A stretch of 64,000 nucleotides of DNA from Paludibacteraceae bacterium (GCA_017556705.1 JAFYMG010000013.1:60135-124134), one strand, 5' to 3'; shown: positions 24,459 to 34,153, counted from the stretch's first letter. Translations and numbers: made by a program. Notes: generated by a model not told the origin, from the sequence alone.

Positions 24459-24950
24459 ATGAAACTATATCATGGTTCAATAGTCACAGTAAAGAAACCA
24501 AGTCTTCACCAAGGTAGGCCCAATACCGATTATGGCAAGGGCTTTTATACCACAGTTGATTTCGACCAAGCAGCCCGTTGGGCGCATATTCGTCGCAACC
24601 GTGCTGGAGAAGGCAATGCCATTGTATCTGTATATGAGGCGGATGATAATCTATTGAAGGATTCAGCTTTGAATGTAATGGAGTATAATGGTGCAACCAA
24701 AGAATGGCTAGACTTCGTTGTAGCTAATCGTCGCTTTGCTCCGTTGCACGAATGTGATATTGTGCTTGGTCCAGTAGCGAATGATAACTTGTATGCCACC
24801 ATCAGTTTGTATGAGAACGGGGAACTGAGCGCAGAAGCTGCCGTAGTGCAATTGAAGACGCATGTGCTGTTTAATCAGGTGTCTTTTCATACGGACAAAG
24901 CATTATCGCAATTACAATTTGTGGAAGCAATAATTGTAGATAAGGAATAG
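24459..24950 (+). CDS. DUF3990 protein, copy 1 (ADP-ribosyltransferase-like)
   Basis: The 163-residue product opens LYHGSIVTV and has NTDYGKGFYTT, a pattern like the ADP-ribosyltransferase NAD-binding segment (LYHGS, DFGxGFYxT), then DFVVANRRF and ending ..VEAIIVDKE. This is the probable toxin of the pair with the gene 5 nt upstream. Its near-identical relative at 53521-54009 is separated from its partner by an inserted gene. Confidence 0.82.
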   Translation: MKLYHGSIVTVKKPSLHQGRPNTDYGKGFYTTVDFDQAARWAHIRRNRAGEGNAIVSVYEADDNLLKDSALNVMEYNGATKEWLDFVVANRRFAPLHECDIVLGPVANDNLYATISLYENGELSAEAAVVQLKTHVLFNQVSFHTDKALSQLQFVEAIIVDKE

Positions 24951-24996
24951 TAGCACTTTACCAACCGACTCATCACCGAGAGATGACCGAGAGAAG
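24951..24996. repeat. ACCGACTCATCACCGAG element, copy 2
   Basis: GCACTTTACCAACCGACTCA followed by TCACCGAGAGATGACCGAG, directly after the DUF3990 stop codon. Confidence 0.82.
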
Positions 24997-25018
24997 AGCG
25001 GGAGGCAAATACGACTCG

Positions 25019-25035
25019 CTTACGGGAGAGATACG
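25019..25035. repeat. Left member of an inverted repeat flanking the Thoeris genes
   Basis: CTTACGGGAGAGATACG is the inverse of CGTATCTGTCCCGTAAG at 27455-27471 with one mismatch. It sits 67 bp before the first TIR gene. Confidence 0.45.
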
Positions 25036-25101
25036 GGACGATAAAGAGAGAAAACCATTTATTATTTATTAACCAACAAATATTTAACGCATATAAATTT
25101 T

Positions 25102-25656
25102 ATGCCATACAAAACAAGAACATATATTGCCGGAGAGTGGGATGGCGACAGTGCAGCTATTGAACAATTGCACAAATGGAATGAAGGGGATAAGTGGAGT
25201 TTGCATTTTGTAGATGCTCATAAGTTTAAGCAGAGCTATGATTCATCTATGCCTTGTACGATAAAAGCTAGCCTTGCAGATAGAATGAATCGTTCAAAGA
25301 AATTTATACTTATCGTTGGTGATAATACTGCGTCAACTCGCAAAGGCTCTTGTGCATATCAAGATTGTGATAACAAATACTATTCATATTACAGTCATCA
25401 ATATCAATGCAATGTGTCTGGAAAAGTATATTCTACTGAAAGTTTCATAGATTATGAATGCCGTTTAGCTTATGACGCATGGATGAAAAATGAAATGGAT
25501 ATTGTTGTATTATACAATGCGGCTTCTGTGAATAGGTCTAAATGTCCTGAGATGTTACGATATGTGGGTATTCATGTTGCAATGAAATCTAAAAATAATT
25601 ATTTTGGGGTATATTTATATGATTATCAACAAGTAAAAAAAGCAATTGAAGGATGA
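25102..25656 (+). CDS. thsB: TIR-like (MTH538/ThsB-type) protein of a Thoeris system
   Basis: This 184-residue protein has the MTH538-TIR layout: RTYIAGEWDGDSAAIEQLHKW (strand A and helix), DAH at 38-40, SLADRMNRSKKFILIVGDNT (~57-76), and SFIDYECRLAYDAW with Glu119 as the candidate catalytic residue, then MDIVVLYN. In Thoeris, ThsB senses phage infection and makes an ADP-ribose-derived signal from NAD+. Its stop overlaps the start of the TM-macro gene by four bases (ATGA), so both are co-translated. A Cys-rich loop (CAYQDCDNKY) is unusual. Assignment rests on motif recognition plus operon context. Confidence 0.8.
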   Translation: MPYKTRTYIAGEWDGDSAAIEQLHKWNEGDKWSLHFVDAHKFKQSYDSSMPCTIKASLADRMNRSKKFILIVGDNTASTRKGSCAYQDCDNKYYSYYSHQYQCNVSGKVYSTESFIDYECRLAYDAWMKNEMDIVVLYNAASVNRSKCPEMLRYVGIHVAMKSKNNYFGVYLYDYQQVKKAIEG

Positions 25657-26483
25657 AATGTGGTATTTTTAACCGAGAATTTTGGAAATATTTCTTAGCT
25701 TCTATCGGAACAATTTCCTCTGTCGTGACGCTTGTTAGTTTTGTCTTTGAGTGGAAAAATCCAGACAGTATTTTTGTCTTTATTTACATGGTAGTCGTAC
25801 TTATTGTGAGTGGAGGATTCGCTTGCTGGCAAACTTGGCGTAAAACGTCCCTTGATGTGAAAATTTCAAGCACACTAGAAGTGAAAGTCAATGAGGGAGA
25901 TGTTTTTGAGTATGTTGGGAATGAGAACTACGTGGTCATTCCTGTGAATGAGTATTTTGATACGATAGTAAATGAAACCATTATAAATAAAGGAACTATT
26001 CATGGTCAGTTCATCCAAAAGTACTATAAAGACAATCATATCAAACTACATGAAGAAATAGAAAAATACTTCGCGGATAATGAAATAAAAGGGCAAGAAG
26101 TGAAGAGAGAGTGGAGTGAAGGATACAATAAGAAATATCCTTTGGGAACATGCGCTATTATTAAGAGGGAAGATACTAACTTTGTGCTACTTGCGATTGC
26201 ACACTTTGATGAAAATGACCATGCGTATGTGGAACTTTCAGAGTTTGGTCGTAGTATCAGCAAGATGTGCAATACTCTAGCTGATAAAGTTCAAGACAGA
26301 CCTGTTTATATGCCATTGATGGGTATGGGAATGTCGCGACTTAATCAGTCGGGTCAATTTATCTTAAAATATACATTAGATACTATTGTCGGTATTAAAA
26401 ACCTTGCCTTACATGGAGGTATCAACATAATTATTTATCCCCCTGTAGCAAAAACGCTTAATTTAAATGAAATAAAGTATTAA
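25653..26483 (+). CDS. thsA: TM-macro effector of a type II Thoeris system (ThsA-like)
   Basis: The 276-residue protein has two membrane helices (~10-34 and ~39-61), then a macro-like (DUF6430-type) domain from ~80 (VNEGDVFEYVGNENYVVIPVNEYFDT ... GTIHGQFIQKYY ... VYMPLMGMGMSRL...IIIYPP). In type II Thoeris, as I recall the literature, the macro domain binds a histidine-ADP-ribose signal made by ThsB and the membrane part then kills the infected cell. Overlap with the upstream TIR gene and a 1-nt gap to the next TIR gene make a tight three-gene operon. Confidence 0.8.
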   Translation: MKCGIFNREFWKYFLASIGTISSVVTLVSFVFEWKNPDSIFVFIYMVVVLIVSGGFACWQTWRKTSLDVKISSTLEVKVNEGDVFEYVGNENYVVIPVNEYFDTIVNETIINKGTIHGQFIQKYYKDNHIKLHEEIEKYFADNEIKGQEVKREWSEGYNKKYPLGTCAIIKREDTNFVLLAIAHFDENDHAYVELSEFGRSISKMCNTLADKVQDRPVYMPLMGMGMSRLNQSGQFILKYTLDTIVGIKNLALHGGINIIIYPPVAKTLNLNEIKY

Positions 26484-26484
26484 T

Positions 26485-27276
26485 ATGTTTGTACCATTGA
26501 GAATAACGATAGCAGAGATTCTGCAACTGAAAGGAAGAATTGGAGAATTGCTCCTGCCTAATCAGCATCAGGCCTCCCGAAATTTTTACAAGGCAATATT
26601 GAAATCTGTAACTGACAGATATGGTGTAATTGATGGCTCAAATCTGCAAAATCTGAATTTTCCATTTGCTAGTCCACATTATGATATTTTTATATCTTAT
26701 TCTCATAATGATGAGGATCTTGCTCTCTATTTGACTGCTTATCTTCGTAGTAAAAGCTTGAATGTATTTCTTGATTCAACGATATGGAATAGTGCCGATG
26801 GTCTTTTAAATGCGATTGATAGACAGTATAGTTGGACAGAAGATAGAATGCACTATGACGTGACCAAACGAAACTTTACTACATCTCATGTACATGCGAT
26901 GCTTAGTATGGCGATGTTAGAGGCAATACGCAGGTCAGAGTGCTGTTTGTTTATTGAGTCGCCTCACTCTTTAACTTTAAAAAGTGGAGTGGAAACAAAA
27001 ACACTTTCTCCTTGGATTTATGAGGAAGCCTCATATATAAATACGATTCAACCAATGATACCTCCTCGTTTGATGGAACCAAAAATTAGAATGTTCTGTG
27101 AAGGAGGAAATATTCGTGTTCAAGATACAGAAAATATGCAAATGAAAGCTCAATACAAAATTGATTTGACAAATTTCCAACATATTATATCAACAGATTT
27201 GGAGGGTAACGATGGAACTGGAATCTTAGATGCTATATATAGTAAATATCATATTAAAAAGCCTAGAGTATTATAA
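26485..27276 (+). CDS. Second TIR-domain protein of the Thoeris operon
   Basis: The 263 residues comprise a helical N-terminus (~1-60) and a canonical TIR domain (YDIFISYSHNDEDLALYLTAYL at 66-87, LNVFLDSTIW 92-101, and SPWIYEEASYI ~175-185, whose Glu180/181 is the likely catalytic position). It is unlike the MTH538-type TIR two genes upstream, so the system seems to have two different sensors, as is common for Thoeris ThsB proteins. It starts two bases after the preceding stop. Confidence 0.82.
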   Translation: MFVPLRITIAEILQLKGRIGELLLPNQHQASRNFYKAILKSVTDRYGVIDGSNLQNLNFPFASPHYDIFISYSHNDEDLALYLTAYLRSKSLNVFLDSTIWNSADGLLNAIDRQYSWTEDRMHYDVTKRNFTTSHVHAMLSMAMLEAIRRSECCLFIESPHSLTLKSGVETKTLSPWIYEEASYINTIQPMIPPRLMEPKIRMFCEGGNIRVQDTENMQMKAQYKIDLTNFQHIISTDLEGNDGTGILDAIYSKYHIKKPRVL

Positions 27277-27539
27277 GGCTGAAAAGTAAAGGAGGTTTTT
27301 ATACTCATTTCTCAAAAGTAACACAACAATATATTGCCTGTTAGTTGGATACTACAGAGAAGAGAATGCTTTAAGGAGAAACAATATTATATATTACAAA
27401 TAATTGACAGTTGCAAAATTTGCAATGCGTGCGGAGATGTTTACGCTATCCTATCGTATCTGTCCCGTAAGTCTCTCGTAAGTGAGTAGTAAAATTAAAA
27501 TTTGTACACCACACACCATACACAAAAATATTAATACAA
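27277..27539. other. Intergenic scar after the Thoeris operon
   Basis: AT-rich, with no gene. It contains GTAAAGGAGGTTTTT early on and, at 27455-27471, the CGTATCTGTCCCGTAAG inverse of the sequence left of the Thoeris genes. Confidence 0.5.
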
Positions 27540-27635
27540 ATGAAAACCCTCCCTTCCAATTTTGAATTAGATAGATATGGTCTGCATGTGCGATTCGTGC
27601 GTATGGAAGAGCAGGATATTAAAATTAACGAATAA
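27540..27635 (+). pseudogene. 5' fragment of a GNAT-type sugar N-acetyltransferase
   Basis: 31 codons (MKTLPSNFELDRYGLHVRFV R M E E...) match the N-terminus of acetyltransferases usual in Bacteroidales nucleotide-sugar operons, then the frame ends as the next gene begins. It is debris of the sugar operon that predates the inserted defence genes. Confidence 0.65.
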
Positions 27636-27640
27636 ATGTT

Positions 27641-29245
27641 ATGTCCATAGAAACAACGTATAAACAAGAAGTTAAGGAAGCAAGCCGGAGGTTGTTGTGG
27701 CAAAATGCCGTGCGAGCTATGACGCAAAACAGAACAAGTAGTCGGGTGATAAACCCCAACTATATGGACAATTTGTGGGAGTATTGTAAGGAAGAGATGG
27801 CACCCTTTAAAAGACTTCCCAATATGCATGATGGTGTATATGAGGAATGGAAACGATATGCAGATATACAAAAGGGGACGAAGATAGCGAGCGAATTAAA
27901 AGTCGCATTCTTCTGTGGACCAGAGCCCGAAAATGATGTGGTACATTTATTAGAATTAGGAGTACTTTTGGAGAATATTTATGCGTTTGAATATGATAAG
28001 GAAATCTTTGAGGAAGCAGTAGCATCTTTGCAAAATACATATCCATCTTTAAAGATTTTCAATGGCAAGATAGAAACATATGTCACACTCAATCATACTA
28101 AATTTGATATTATTTATCTAGATTTTACAAAATCATTAATATCCGAATATAAGGTCGTAGCACAAATAATAGATTCGAATGCCTTATCTGATATGGGAGT
28201 GTTGATAATAAATACAACTTATCCCGATATTACAGATGAGAATGTGAAATTTTTAGCAGAATATTTTTTATTTCGCTCTTTTATTGAGTATACTGCAATA
28301 TATGATTCAACCAAGGACAATTATGTTAACGAAGGGGAAGAAGATAGTAGGTTCGTTGAGTCGTGCACATCTCATGGTATTTATGACATAAAAACATTAA
28401 TGCCGATGATAAAAGACCACTTTAGAGATGCATATTCTGCTTTTCAAACAAACTTTGTCATCACATATTCCAATTTAATAAAACCGATAACAGCAGTTTT
28501 AAATAATCCAATCCTATGCAAACGATTACTGACATCAGAACAAAATCTAAGAAAAATATTAGAAGATAAGAAAAGATTTTCCGAAATGGAAATAAACTAC
28601 GCGTATGATGCTCCGCTCTTGTATACCGCCTTTGCAAATCTTTCAAATGCTAGTTGGAGGAGATTTTTTGAAAACAAGGAAAATGGTATGCGTTATTCTA
28701 GACTAGAATCTTTAAAAATCTTAGAAATGTTTTTATACGCGAAGTATGAGGACTATCAAGATATAATGTCTCATAAGTTGCAAACAGAGTTATCCATAAT
28801 AGAAAAAAACATAATAGAAAAAAACTACAATGCTTCCAGATTATTTTGCGATGTACCTATGCTTCATTTATGGTTGCAGTTGATGATTTTACAGATGGGG
28901 TATCCATATCATCATAATTCCCAAATGCAAAAAAGGTTTACCTATACAGCTAAAACACGCTCAATGTGTTTAGATATATTTACACTAGATACTTGTCGCG
29001 AGTTGTATGATTCACTATCTATGATGGAATATTACAGCAAAGATATGTCAATTCCCGAGAGGCAAATAGTGACTCGTATGTGCATGGATGCGATAGTAAA
29101 ACAAACTCATTGGCAACTAGATCAACTCTATTATGGAGCACATCTTATTGGTATAAATGAAAAGATATGGTCCCACAACCATTGTTTCCCGAGACGAATT
29201 AACATACAGGGTAAAGAGAACGATTTCGATGAACTCCCGTACTAA
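27641..29245 (+). CDS. Unrecognised 534-residue protein with a Rossmann (methyltransferase-like) segment
   Basis: I do not recognise the family. A helical N-terminus (~1-85) is followed by a Rossmann-like region: KVAFFCGPEPENDVVHLLELG (~87-107), IYAFEYDKEIFEEAVASL (acidic end of strand 2) and FDIIYLDFTKSL (~151-162), suggesting S-adenosylmethionine binding. The remaining ~330 residues are mostly helical, with many aromatic residues and no membrane segments. It follows the Thoeris operon and the acetyltransferase scar and precedes the resumed sugar operon, so it probably belongs to the inserted defence cargo. Confidence 0.6.
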   Translation: MSIETTYKQEVKEASRRLLWQNAVRAMTQNRTSSRVINPNYMDNLWEYCKEEMAPFKRLPNMHDGVYEEWKRYADIQKGTKIASELKVAFFCGPEPENDVVHLLELGVLLENIYAFEYDKEIFEEAVASLQNTYPSLKIFNGKIETYVTLNHTKFDIIYLDFTKSLISEYKVVAQIIDSNALSDMGVLIINTTYPDITDENVKFLAEYFLFRSFIEYTAIYDSTKDNYVNEGEEDSRFVESCTSHGIYDIKTLMPMIKDHFRDAYSAFQTNFVITYSNLIKPITAVLNNPILCKRLLTSEQNLRKILEDKKRFSEMEINYAYDAPLLYTAFANLSNASWRRFFENKENGMRYSRLESLKILEMFLYAKYEDYQDIMSHKLQTELSIIEKNIIEKNYNASRLFCDVPMLHLWLQLMILQMGYPYHHNSQMQKRFTYTAKTRSMCLDIFTLDTCRELYDSLSMMEYYSKDMSIPERQIVTRMCMDAIVKQTHWQLDQLYYGAHLIGINEKIWSHNHCFPRRINIQGKENDFDELPY

Positions 29246-29275
29246 AATTATAAAGTCTAAAATTTAGAAATAAAA

Positions 29276-30211
29276 ATGATAACAATTAAGAGATATAATC
29301 CGAACGATGCTGCTGCATGGGATGCGTTTGTAGATGCGTCTAAGAATGGCACATTTATGCTCAAACGTGGGTATATGGATTACCATACGGATCGTTTCAC
29401 TGATCACTCATTGCTTTTCTATCGAGATGAAGAGTTGGTCGCACTGCTTCCGGCCTCCTCGCATGGCGATGAATTACGCTCGCATGGCGGATTGACTTAT
29501 GGCGGGATGATAACGAATCTAAAAATGACGGTTCAATTGATGCTATCATTGTTTGACTCTTTGAAAGAATACATGAGTTCAAATGGTATATCTCGATTGA
29601 TATACAAACGAGTTCCGTCAATTTATTATTCGTATCCGTCCGATGAAGACTTGTATGCACTATTTCGCAATAATGCAATACTAACAAGAAGAGACATATC
29701 TGCTACATTCTATTTGCCTAATCGAATTCGCTTCTCAGAAAGAAGAAGACGTGGAGTAAAAAATGCACACAAAATTGGGATAGTAGTAAGAGAATCCCAT
29801 GAGTATGAACAATATATAGAGATGCTATCAGAGATATTGGCAAAATACCATGATGCTAAACCGGTTCATACAGCAGCAGAACTCCGGTTACTTGCTGATA
29901 GATTTCCAGATAATATCAAAATGTATGCAGCATTCCATGAAGATGAGATGTTAGCAGGGGTAGTTGTGTATTTAACACCGCAGGTCGCACATACTCAATA
30001 TATAGCCAATTCGGATGAAGGAAGACAATGCGGAGCTTTGGATGCCGTAATGGATTATCTTGTCAACGAATGCTATGCAGACAAAGTGTATTTCGATTTT
30101 GGTATCTCTAATGAGAACGAAGGTCGGTTCTTAAACGAGGGGTTAATCTCTCAAAAGCAAGAATTTGGCGGGCGCGCTGTTGCATATGATTTTTATGAAT
30201 TAAAATTATGA
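29276..30211 (+). CDS. GNAT-fold (FemAB/BioF2-like) acyltransferase
   Basis: The 311-residue protein has two GNAT-like halves. RRDISATFYLPNRIRFSERRRRGVKNAHKIGI near the middle and EDEMLAGVVVYLTPQVAHTQYIA..GALDAVMDYLV.....FDFGISNENEGRFLNEGL in the second half are typical of FemAB/BioF2-like transferases in polysaccharide loci. It probably N- or O-acylates a sugar. It overlaps the formyltransferase gene by four bases. Confidence 0.75.
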   Translation: MITIKRYNPNDAAAWDAFVDASKNGTFMLKRGYMDYHTDRFTDHSLLFYRDEELVALLPASSHGDELRSHGGLTYGGMITNLKMTVQLMLSLFDSLKEYMSSNGISRLIYKRVPSIYYSYPSDEDLYALFRNNAILTRRDISATFYLPNRIRFSERRRRGVKNAHKIGIVVRESHEYEQYIEMLSEILAKYHDAKPVHTAAELRLLADRFPDNIKMYAAFHEDEMLAGVVVYLTPQVAHTQYIANSDEGRQCGALDAVMDYLVNECYADKVYFDFGISNENEGRFLNEGLISQKQEFGGRAVAYDFYELKL

Positions 30212-31050
30212 ATAACTATAAAAGGATAATCGTAATCGGAGACGGATGGGGAGCTGTTGCTGTTCTCAAAGGACTGAAAAATTTCATTCTTCCGGTTTAT
30301 GTCGTCTCCAATGATGAAGATGTGCTTGCAATAGCAGAGCAGATAGCGTATGCTGACTTGTCACTATATCATGACGAACTTCTTTTGTTTGCCGGCTATA
30401 AGCCGATTGTGCCAAAGGTTGTACTAGATGCGAATTGCTGTATCAATATCCATTATTCGCTGTTACCCCAATATCGAGGCATGCATTCTACAGTATGGGC
30501 AATATTGAATGATGAAGATTATTTAGGTGCAACAATTCACTTAATGAATGAATATATTGATGATGGAGATATACTTTATCAATATAAAGTGAAAAACGAT
30601 GGAATTTCGAGCTCTTGTCACTATATGGAGATGTTTAATGATAAAATATCTAAAGTGATCGCGGATGTATTAGAAAGTTTTATAAATGGTTTATTAATAC
30701 CACAAAAGCAGGATAAATCCCTGGCATCATGGGTAGGACGTAGAACTGAGAAAGACTGTCAAATAGATTTTTCAAGGCCAATTAACTATCAAAAAGCATT
30801 TTTTAGAGCATTAGTTTCACCATATCCACTACCGTATATTCTGCATAAGGGCAATAAATATATCATTCGAAAGGTAGATTATCATTTTTCAGATGTTATT
30901 ACGCATATAGGACGTATATTAAATATTGATAATGAAGGGGTATGGGTTAAATGTGCAGATGGATATATAATCATAAAAGAATTAATGGATGAGAATGATA
31001 ATCAGGTTAGTTATAATACTTTTAGGATTGGTCAGTATTTTAATCAATAA
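30208..31050 (+). CDS. Sugar N-formyltransferase (methionyl-tRNA formyltransferase fold)
   Basis: At 280 residues, the N-terminal Rossmann-like domain has the formyltransferase catalytic set: Asn in CINIHYSLLPQYRG (N-H-SLLP, ~83-96) and Asp in NEYIDDGDILYQ. A short C-terminal domain follows, with FSRPINYQKAFFRALVSPYPLPYI reminiscent of the Fmt family. With a 3,4-ketoisomerase and a DegT aminotransferase in the same cluster, the likely substrate is a dTDP-3-amino-3,6-dideoxyhexose, with 10-formyl-tetrahydrofolate as donor (inference). Confidence 0.85.
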   Translation: MNNYKRIIVIGDGWGAVAVLKGLKNFILPVYVVSNDEDVLAIAEQIAYADLSLYHDELLLFAGYKPIVPKVVLDANCCINIHYSLLPQYRGMHSTVWAILNDEDYLGATIHLMNEYIDDGDILYQYKVKNDGISSSCHYMEMFNDKISKVIADVLESFINGLLIPQKQDKSLASWVGRRTEKDCQIDFSRPINYQKAFFRALVSPYPLPYILHKGNKYIIRKVDYHFSDVITHIGRILNIDNEGVWVKCADGYIIIKELMDENDNQVSYNTFRIGQYFNQ

Positions 31051-31057
31051 TTAGTGT

Positions 31058-32194
31058 ATGAATATCCCTTTTCTCTCGTTACATGACGTGACGGCTAAAT
31101 ATAAAGATGAACTTCACGAGGCGGTTCTTCGCGTGGTGGATAGTGGTTGGTACTTGCAAGGTAAGGAGAACGAGGAGTTTGAGAAGCATTATGCCGAGTA
31201 TATCGGCACGAAGCATTGCATTGGTTGTGCCAATGGTCTAGATGCGCTCATTTGGATTTTCCGTGCGTATATCGAACTAGGCGTGATGAAGCCCGGCGAC
31301 GAGGTCATCGTACCAGCTAACACCTATATAGCTACTATTCTGGCGATTACCGAGAATGGATTGGTTCCAGTATTGGTAGAACCACGCAAGGATACATTGC
31401 AAATCGATGACTCGCTCATCGAAGAACGCATTACTGAGCGCACGAAAGCCATCTGCATTGTACACCTATATGGTCGCTTAGCATATACTGAGAAAATAGG
31501 TGAGCTCTGCAAGAAATACAACCTCAAACTTGTCGAAGATAATGCGCAAGCTCATGGATGCAAATTTGAGGCGAAAGGCAATGAATACAAGCGAACAGGT
31601 TCGCTTGGTGATGCAGCGGGTCACTCGTTCTACCCAGGAAAAAACCTCGGTGCTCTTGGCGACGGTGGTGCGGTGACGACGGATGATGATGAGTTGGCAG
31701 CAGCTATTCGTGCCTTGGCTAACTATGGTAGTCAGAAGAAGTATGTGTTTAAATATACCGGCCGCAATAGCCGTTTGGATGAGATACAAGCAGCCGTCTT
31801 GGATGTAAAGCTTTGTCATTTGGACGAAGACCTCAAAGCCCGTCAGGCTATAGCAGCATATTACTATGATAATATCAATAATCCGTTGATTACTTTGCCC
31901 AAACGCTTACCAAATACGGAGAATGTATATCATTTATTTCCTATTCTTGTTGGAGGCGAAAGGCGAGATGAACTCCAAAAGTATTTGGAGGCGAATGGAG
32001 TAGGAACTGTTATACATTATCCGATTGCACCACATAAGCAGGAATGTTATGCCAATGAGGGCTGGAATACGCCACAACTTTCATTACCAATTACCGAGCA
32101 GATTGCGGATGAAGAACTAAGTTTGCCAATGAGTCCTACGATGACGATTGAAGAAGCAGCGGAGGTAGTACGATTGATTAATAGTTGGAAATGA
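31058..32194 (+). CDS. DegT/DnrJ/EryC1 sugar aminotransferase (FdtB/QdtB-like)
   Basis: This 378-residue PLP enzyme carries [28 protein letters not shown], the PLP Lys in [17 protein letters not shown], and the [16 protein letters not shown] segment, all typical of 3-keto-sugar aminotransferases. It would aminate the product of the ketoisomerase at 23559. [19 protein letters not shown] carries an extra GGERR relative to the usual short loop; its DNA (GGAGGCGAAAGGCGAGATGA) is the inverse of the TCGCCTTTCGCC repeat units, so this may be another small in-frame repeat. Base composition is richer in GC than in its neighbours. Confidence 0.9.
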   Translation: MNIPFLSLHDVTAKYKDELHEAVLRVVDSGWYLQGKENEEFEKHYAEYIGTKHCIGCANGLDALIWIFRAYIELGVMKPGDEVIVPANTYIATILAITENGLVPVLVEPRKDTLQIDDSLIEERITERTKAICIVHLYGRLAYTEKIGELCKKYNLKLVEDNAQAHGCKFEAKGNEYKRTGSLGDAAGHSFYPGKNLGALGDGGAVTTDDDELAAAIRALANYGSQKKYVFKYTGRNSRLDEIQAAVLDVKLCHLDEDLKARQAIAAYYYDNINNPLITLPKRLPNTENVYHLFPILVGGERRDELQKYLEANGVGTVIHYPIAPHKQECYANEGWNTPQLSLPITEQIADEELSLPMSPTMTIEEAAEVVRLINSWK

Positions 32195-33219
32195 AAGAGA
32201 GGGACTCTAATATAGAACTTTTGAGAATTATAGCAACACTATTCATTCTGATATTACATTGCAATGGATGGTTTCTGCGAGAATGGGGAGGTATTACTAG
32301 TTGGAATACAGGTAATACAATGGTTGCTGCATGTAGAATAATAATAATACAAAATGTAACACTCTTAGGGGTTGATGTGTTCATACTTATTTCTGGCTTC
32401 TATGGGATGCGTCCAAAGCTAAAATCTATTGTTAACCTCTTTACGTTACTACTTTTCTTTTATGTAGGATGCTATTTGTGGAATTGTAGTATAGGAAATG
32501 AAACATTCTCAGTAGCAGGTTTGTATGGAAATATATTAGCGTTTTCTCGTTGGAACTGGTTCATAAATAGTTATCTTTTCTTGATGCTTTTATCACCTCT
32601 AATAAATACCTTTGTTGATTCGGTAGAAACAAAAAAAACAGGTATATACACCATTTTGTATTGTGTAATAACACTTTACTTCGGATATTATAGAGGAAAC
32701 GAGTATTGGTACTATAACGAAGCATATAGTGTCACTATGATGATAGGGGTGTATATGGTTGGAAGATATTTATATAAAGTCATAGATAAATTAGAAAAGA
32801 TTAAGTATAGGTACCTTGTTTTTGCTTTCACGGGAATAATCGGATTGATGTCAATAGTACGCATTCTTTCTTCTAATGAAGAAGCATGGCTGCATTATGG
32901 TTCTCCTATAACGATGTTAGCAGCTGTATTATTATTTATGCTATTTTATCGAATACCTAAATTCCAGAGTAAATCTATTAATTGGATTGCTTCCTCGTGT
33001 TTAGCATCATTTATACTTCACACGTGTGATCCTGTCTTCTCATGGTTTGTGCACAAAGATGTAATGTGGTTCATAAATGATGTCTATTTTGTTTATTGCC
33101 TGAAAATCGGTATAGCGATACTAGGTGTATTTATATTTGCAATAATATTAGATAAAATTAGGTTATTAATATTTTCTCCTATTCTCAAACTGAGCGGGAG
33201 AATAAAGCAATTGAATTAA
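32191..33219 (+). CDS. Membrane O-acyltransferase (acyltransferase 3 family)
   Basis: The 342-residue protein has about ten membrane helices and the family opening [23 protein letters not shown] (the conserved catalytic-type His in the first helix) with [20 protein letters not shown]. It probably acetylates a sugar on the growing glycan. The ATG at 32191 overlaps the aminotransferase stop (ATGA); a TTG two codons upstream is less likely. Confidence 0.85.
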   Translation: MKERDSNIELLRIIATLFILILHCNGWFLREWGGITSWNTGNTMVAACRIIIIQNVTLLGVDVFILISGFYGMRPKLKSIVNLFTLLLFFYVGCYLWNCSIGNETFSVAGLYGNILAFSRWNWFINSYLFLMLLSPLINTFVDSVETKKTGIYTILYCVITLYFGYYRGNEYWYYNEAYSVTMMIGVYMVGRYLYKVIDKLEKIKYRYLVFAFTGIIGLMSIVRILSSNEEAWLHYGSPITMLAAVLLFMLFYRIPKFQSKSINWIASSCLASFILHTCDPVFSWFVHKDVMWFINDVYFVYCLKIGIAILGVFIFAIILDKIRLLIFSPILKLSGRIKQLN

Positions 33220-33220
33220 T

Positions 33221-34153
33221 ATGGAACAACCATTGGTATCCGTACCAGTTATCACATACAATTCATCAAAGTTTGTTTTGGAGACTTTGGAAAGTATCAA
33301 AGCACAAACTTATCAGAATATAGAGTTGATTATTTCTGATGATTGCTCTACAGACAACACTGTGAAATTGTGTCAGAAGTGGGTAGAGGAGAATAAAGGT
33401 CGCTTTGTTCGCACACAGATTATTACATCAGAAGTTAATACAGGTGTTTCTGCAAATCTCAACCGAGCAGAAGCAGCATGCCAGGGCGAATGGGTAAAAG
33501 GTATTGCAGGAGATGACCTATTAATGCCTAATTGTATAGCGGATTGTGTGGAGTATGTGCAACAACATCCTAATATAATTTATTTGTTTGGACGAATTGA
33601 GGCGTTTGGTGCTAGTGAAGAACAGAATAGGCATTTTGCAGAAAACGTATTCGATTATTCTTTTTTTGATTTGGATATAGATGGCCAACTAGAGAGATTA
33701 GTGTTTGGCAGTAATTGTGTACCAGCATCTACATGTTTTTACAATCGACAAAAATCAATAGTATTGGGCATTCGTAATGATGAACGTATCCCACTATTAG
33801 AAGATTGGCCAAAGTGGATTAATATTCTTGAAAAAGGAGTGAAATTAGAATTTATGGATAAAGTGGTCGTTAAGTATCGGATACATGATGGTTCTTTGAC
33901 TACTTCAAAAAGAGCAAGTGTGAGATCTGTAGAATCTATGCAGTTATTCAATTTATATTATCGTTATCCCATATGGATTCGAAAGAGTGAAGAGTGCGCT
34001 GTTAGTATGATGGTAAAAGATTATACTGACTTGTATACTTCTTTATTAACAATAGAAGATAAATACAATAATTTACAGAAGTCTTATCCATATCGCTTAG
34101 GTAAATTCATTCTTGCTCCTTTCAAAAAAATCAAACAATTATTCAAACTATGA
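33221..34153 (+). CDS. Family 2 glycosyltransferase
   Basis: The 310-residue GT-A enzyme shows SVPVITYNSSKFVLETLESI at the start, SDDCSTDNT (~40-48), and the metal-binding GDD in IAGDDLLMPN (~96). An acceptor region follows, ending in the tail SYPYRLGKFILAPFKKIKQL that other transferases here share. It overlaps the next gene by four bases. Confidence 0.85.
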   Translation: MEQPLVSVPVITYNSSKFVLETLESIKAQTYQNIELIISDDCSTDNTVKLCQKWVEENKGRFVRTQIITSEVNTGVSANLNRAEAACQGEWVKGIAGDDLLMPNCIADCVEYVQQHPNIIYLFGRIEAFGASEEQNRHFAENVFDYSFFDLDIDGQLERLVFGSNCVPASTCFYNRQKSIVLGIRNDERIPLLEDWPKWINILEKGVKLEFMDKVVVKYRIHDGSLTTSKRASVRSVESMQLFNLYYRYPIWIRKSEECAVSMMVKDYTDLYTSLLTIEDKYNNLQKSYPYRLGKFILAPFKKIKQLFKL

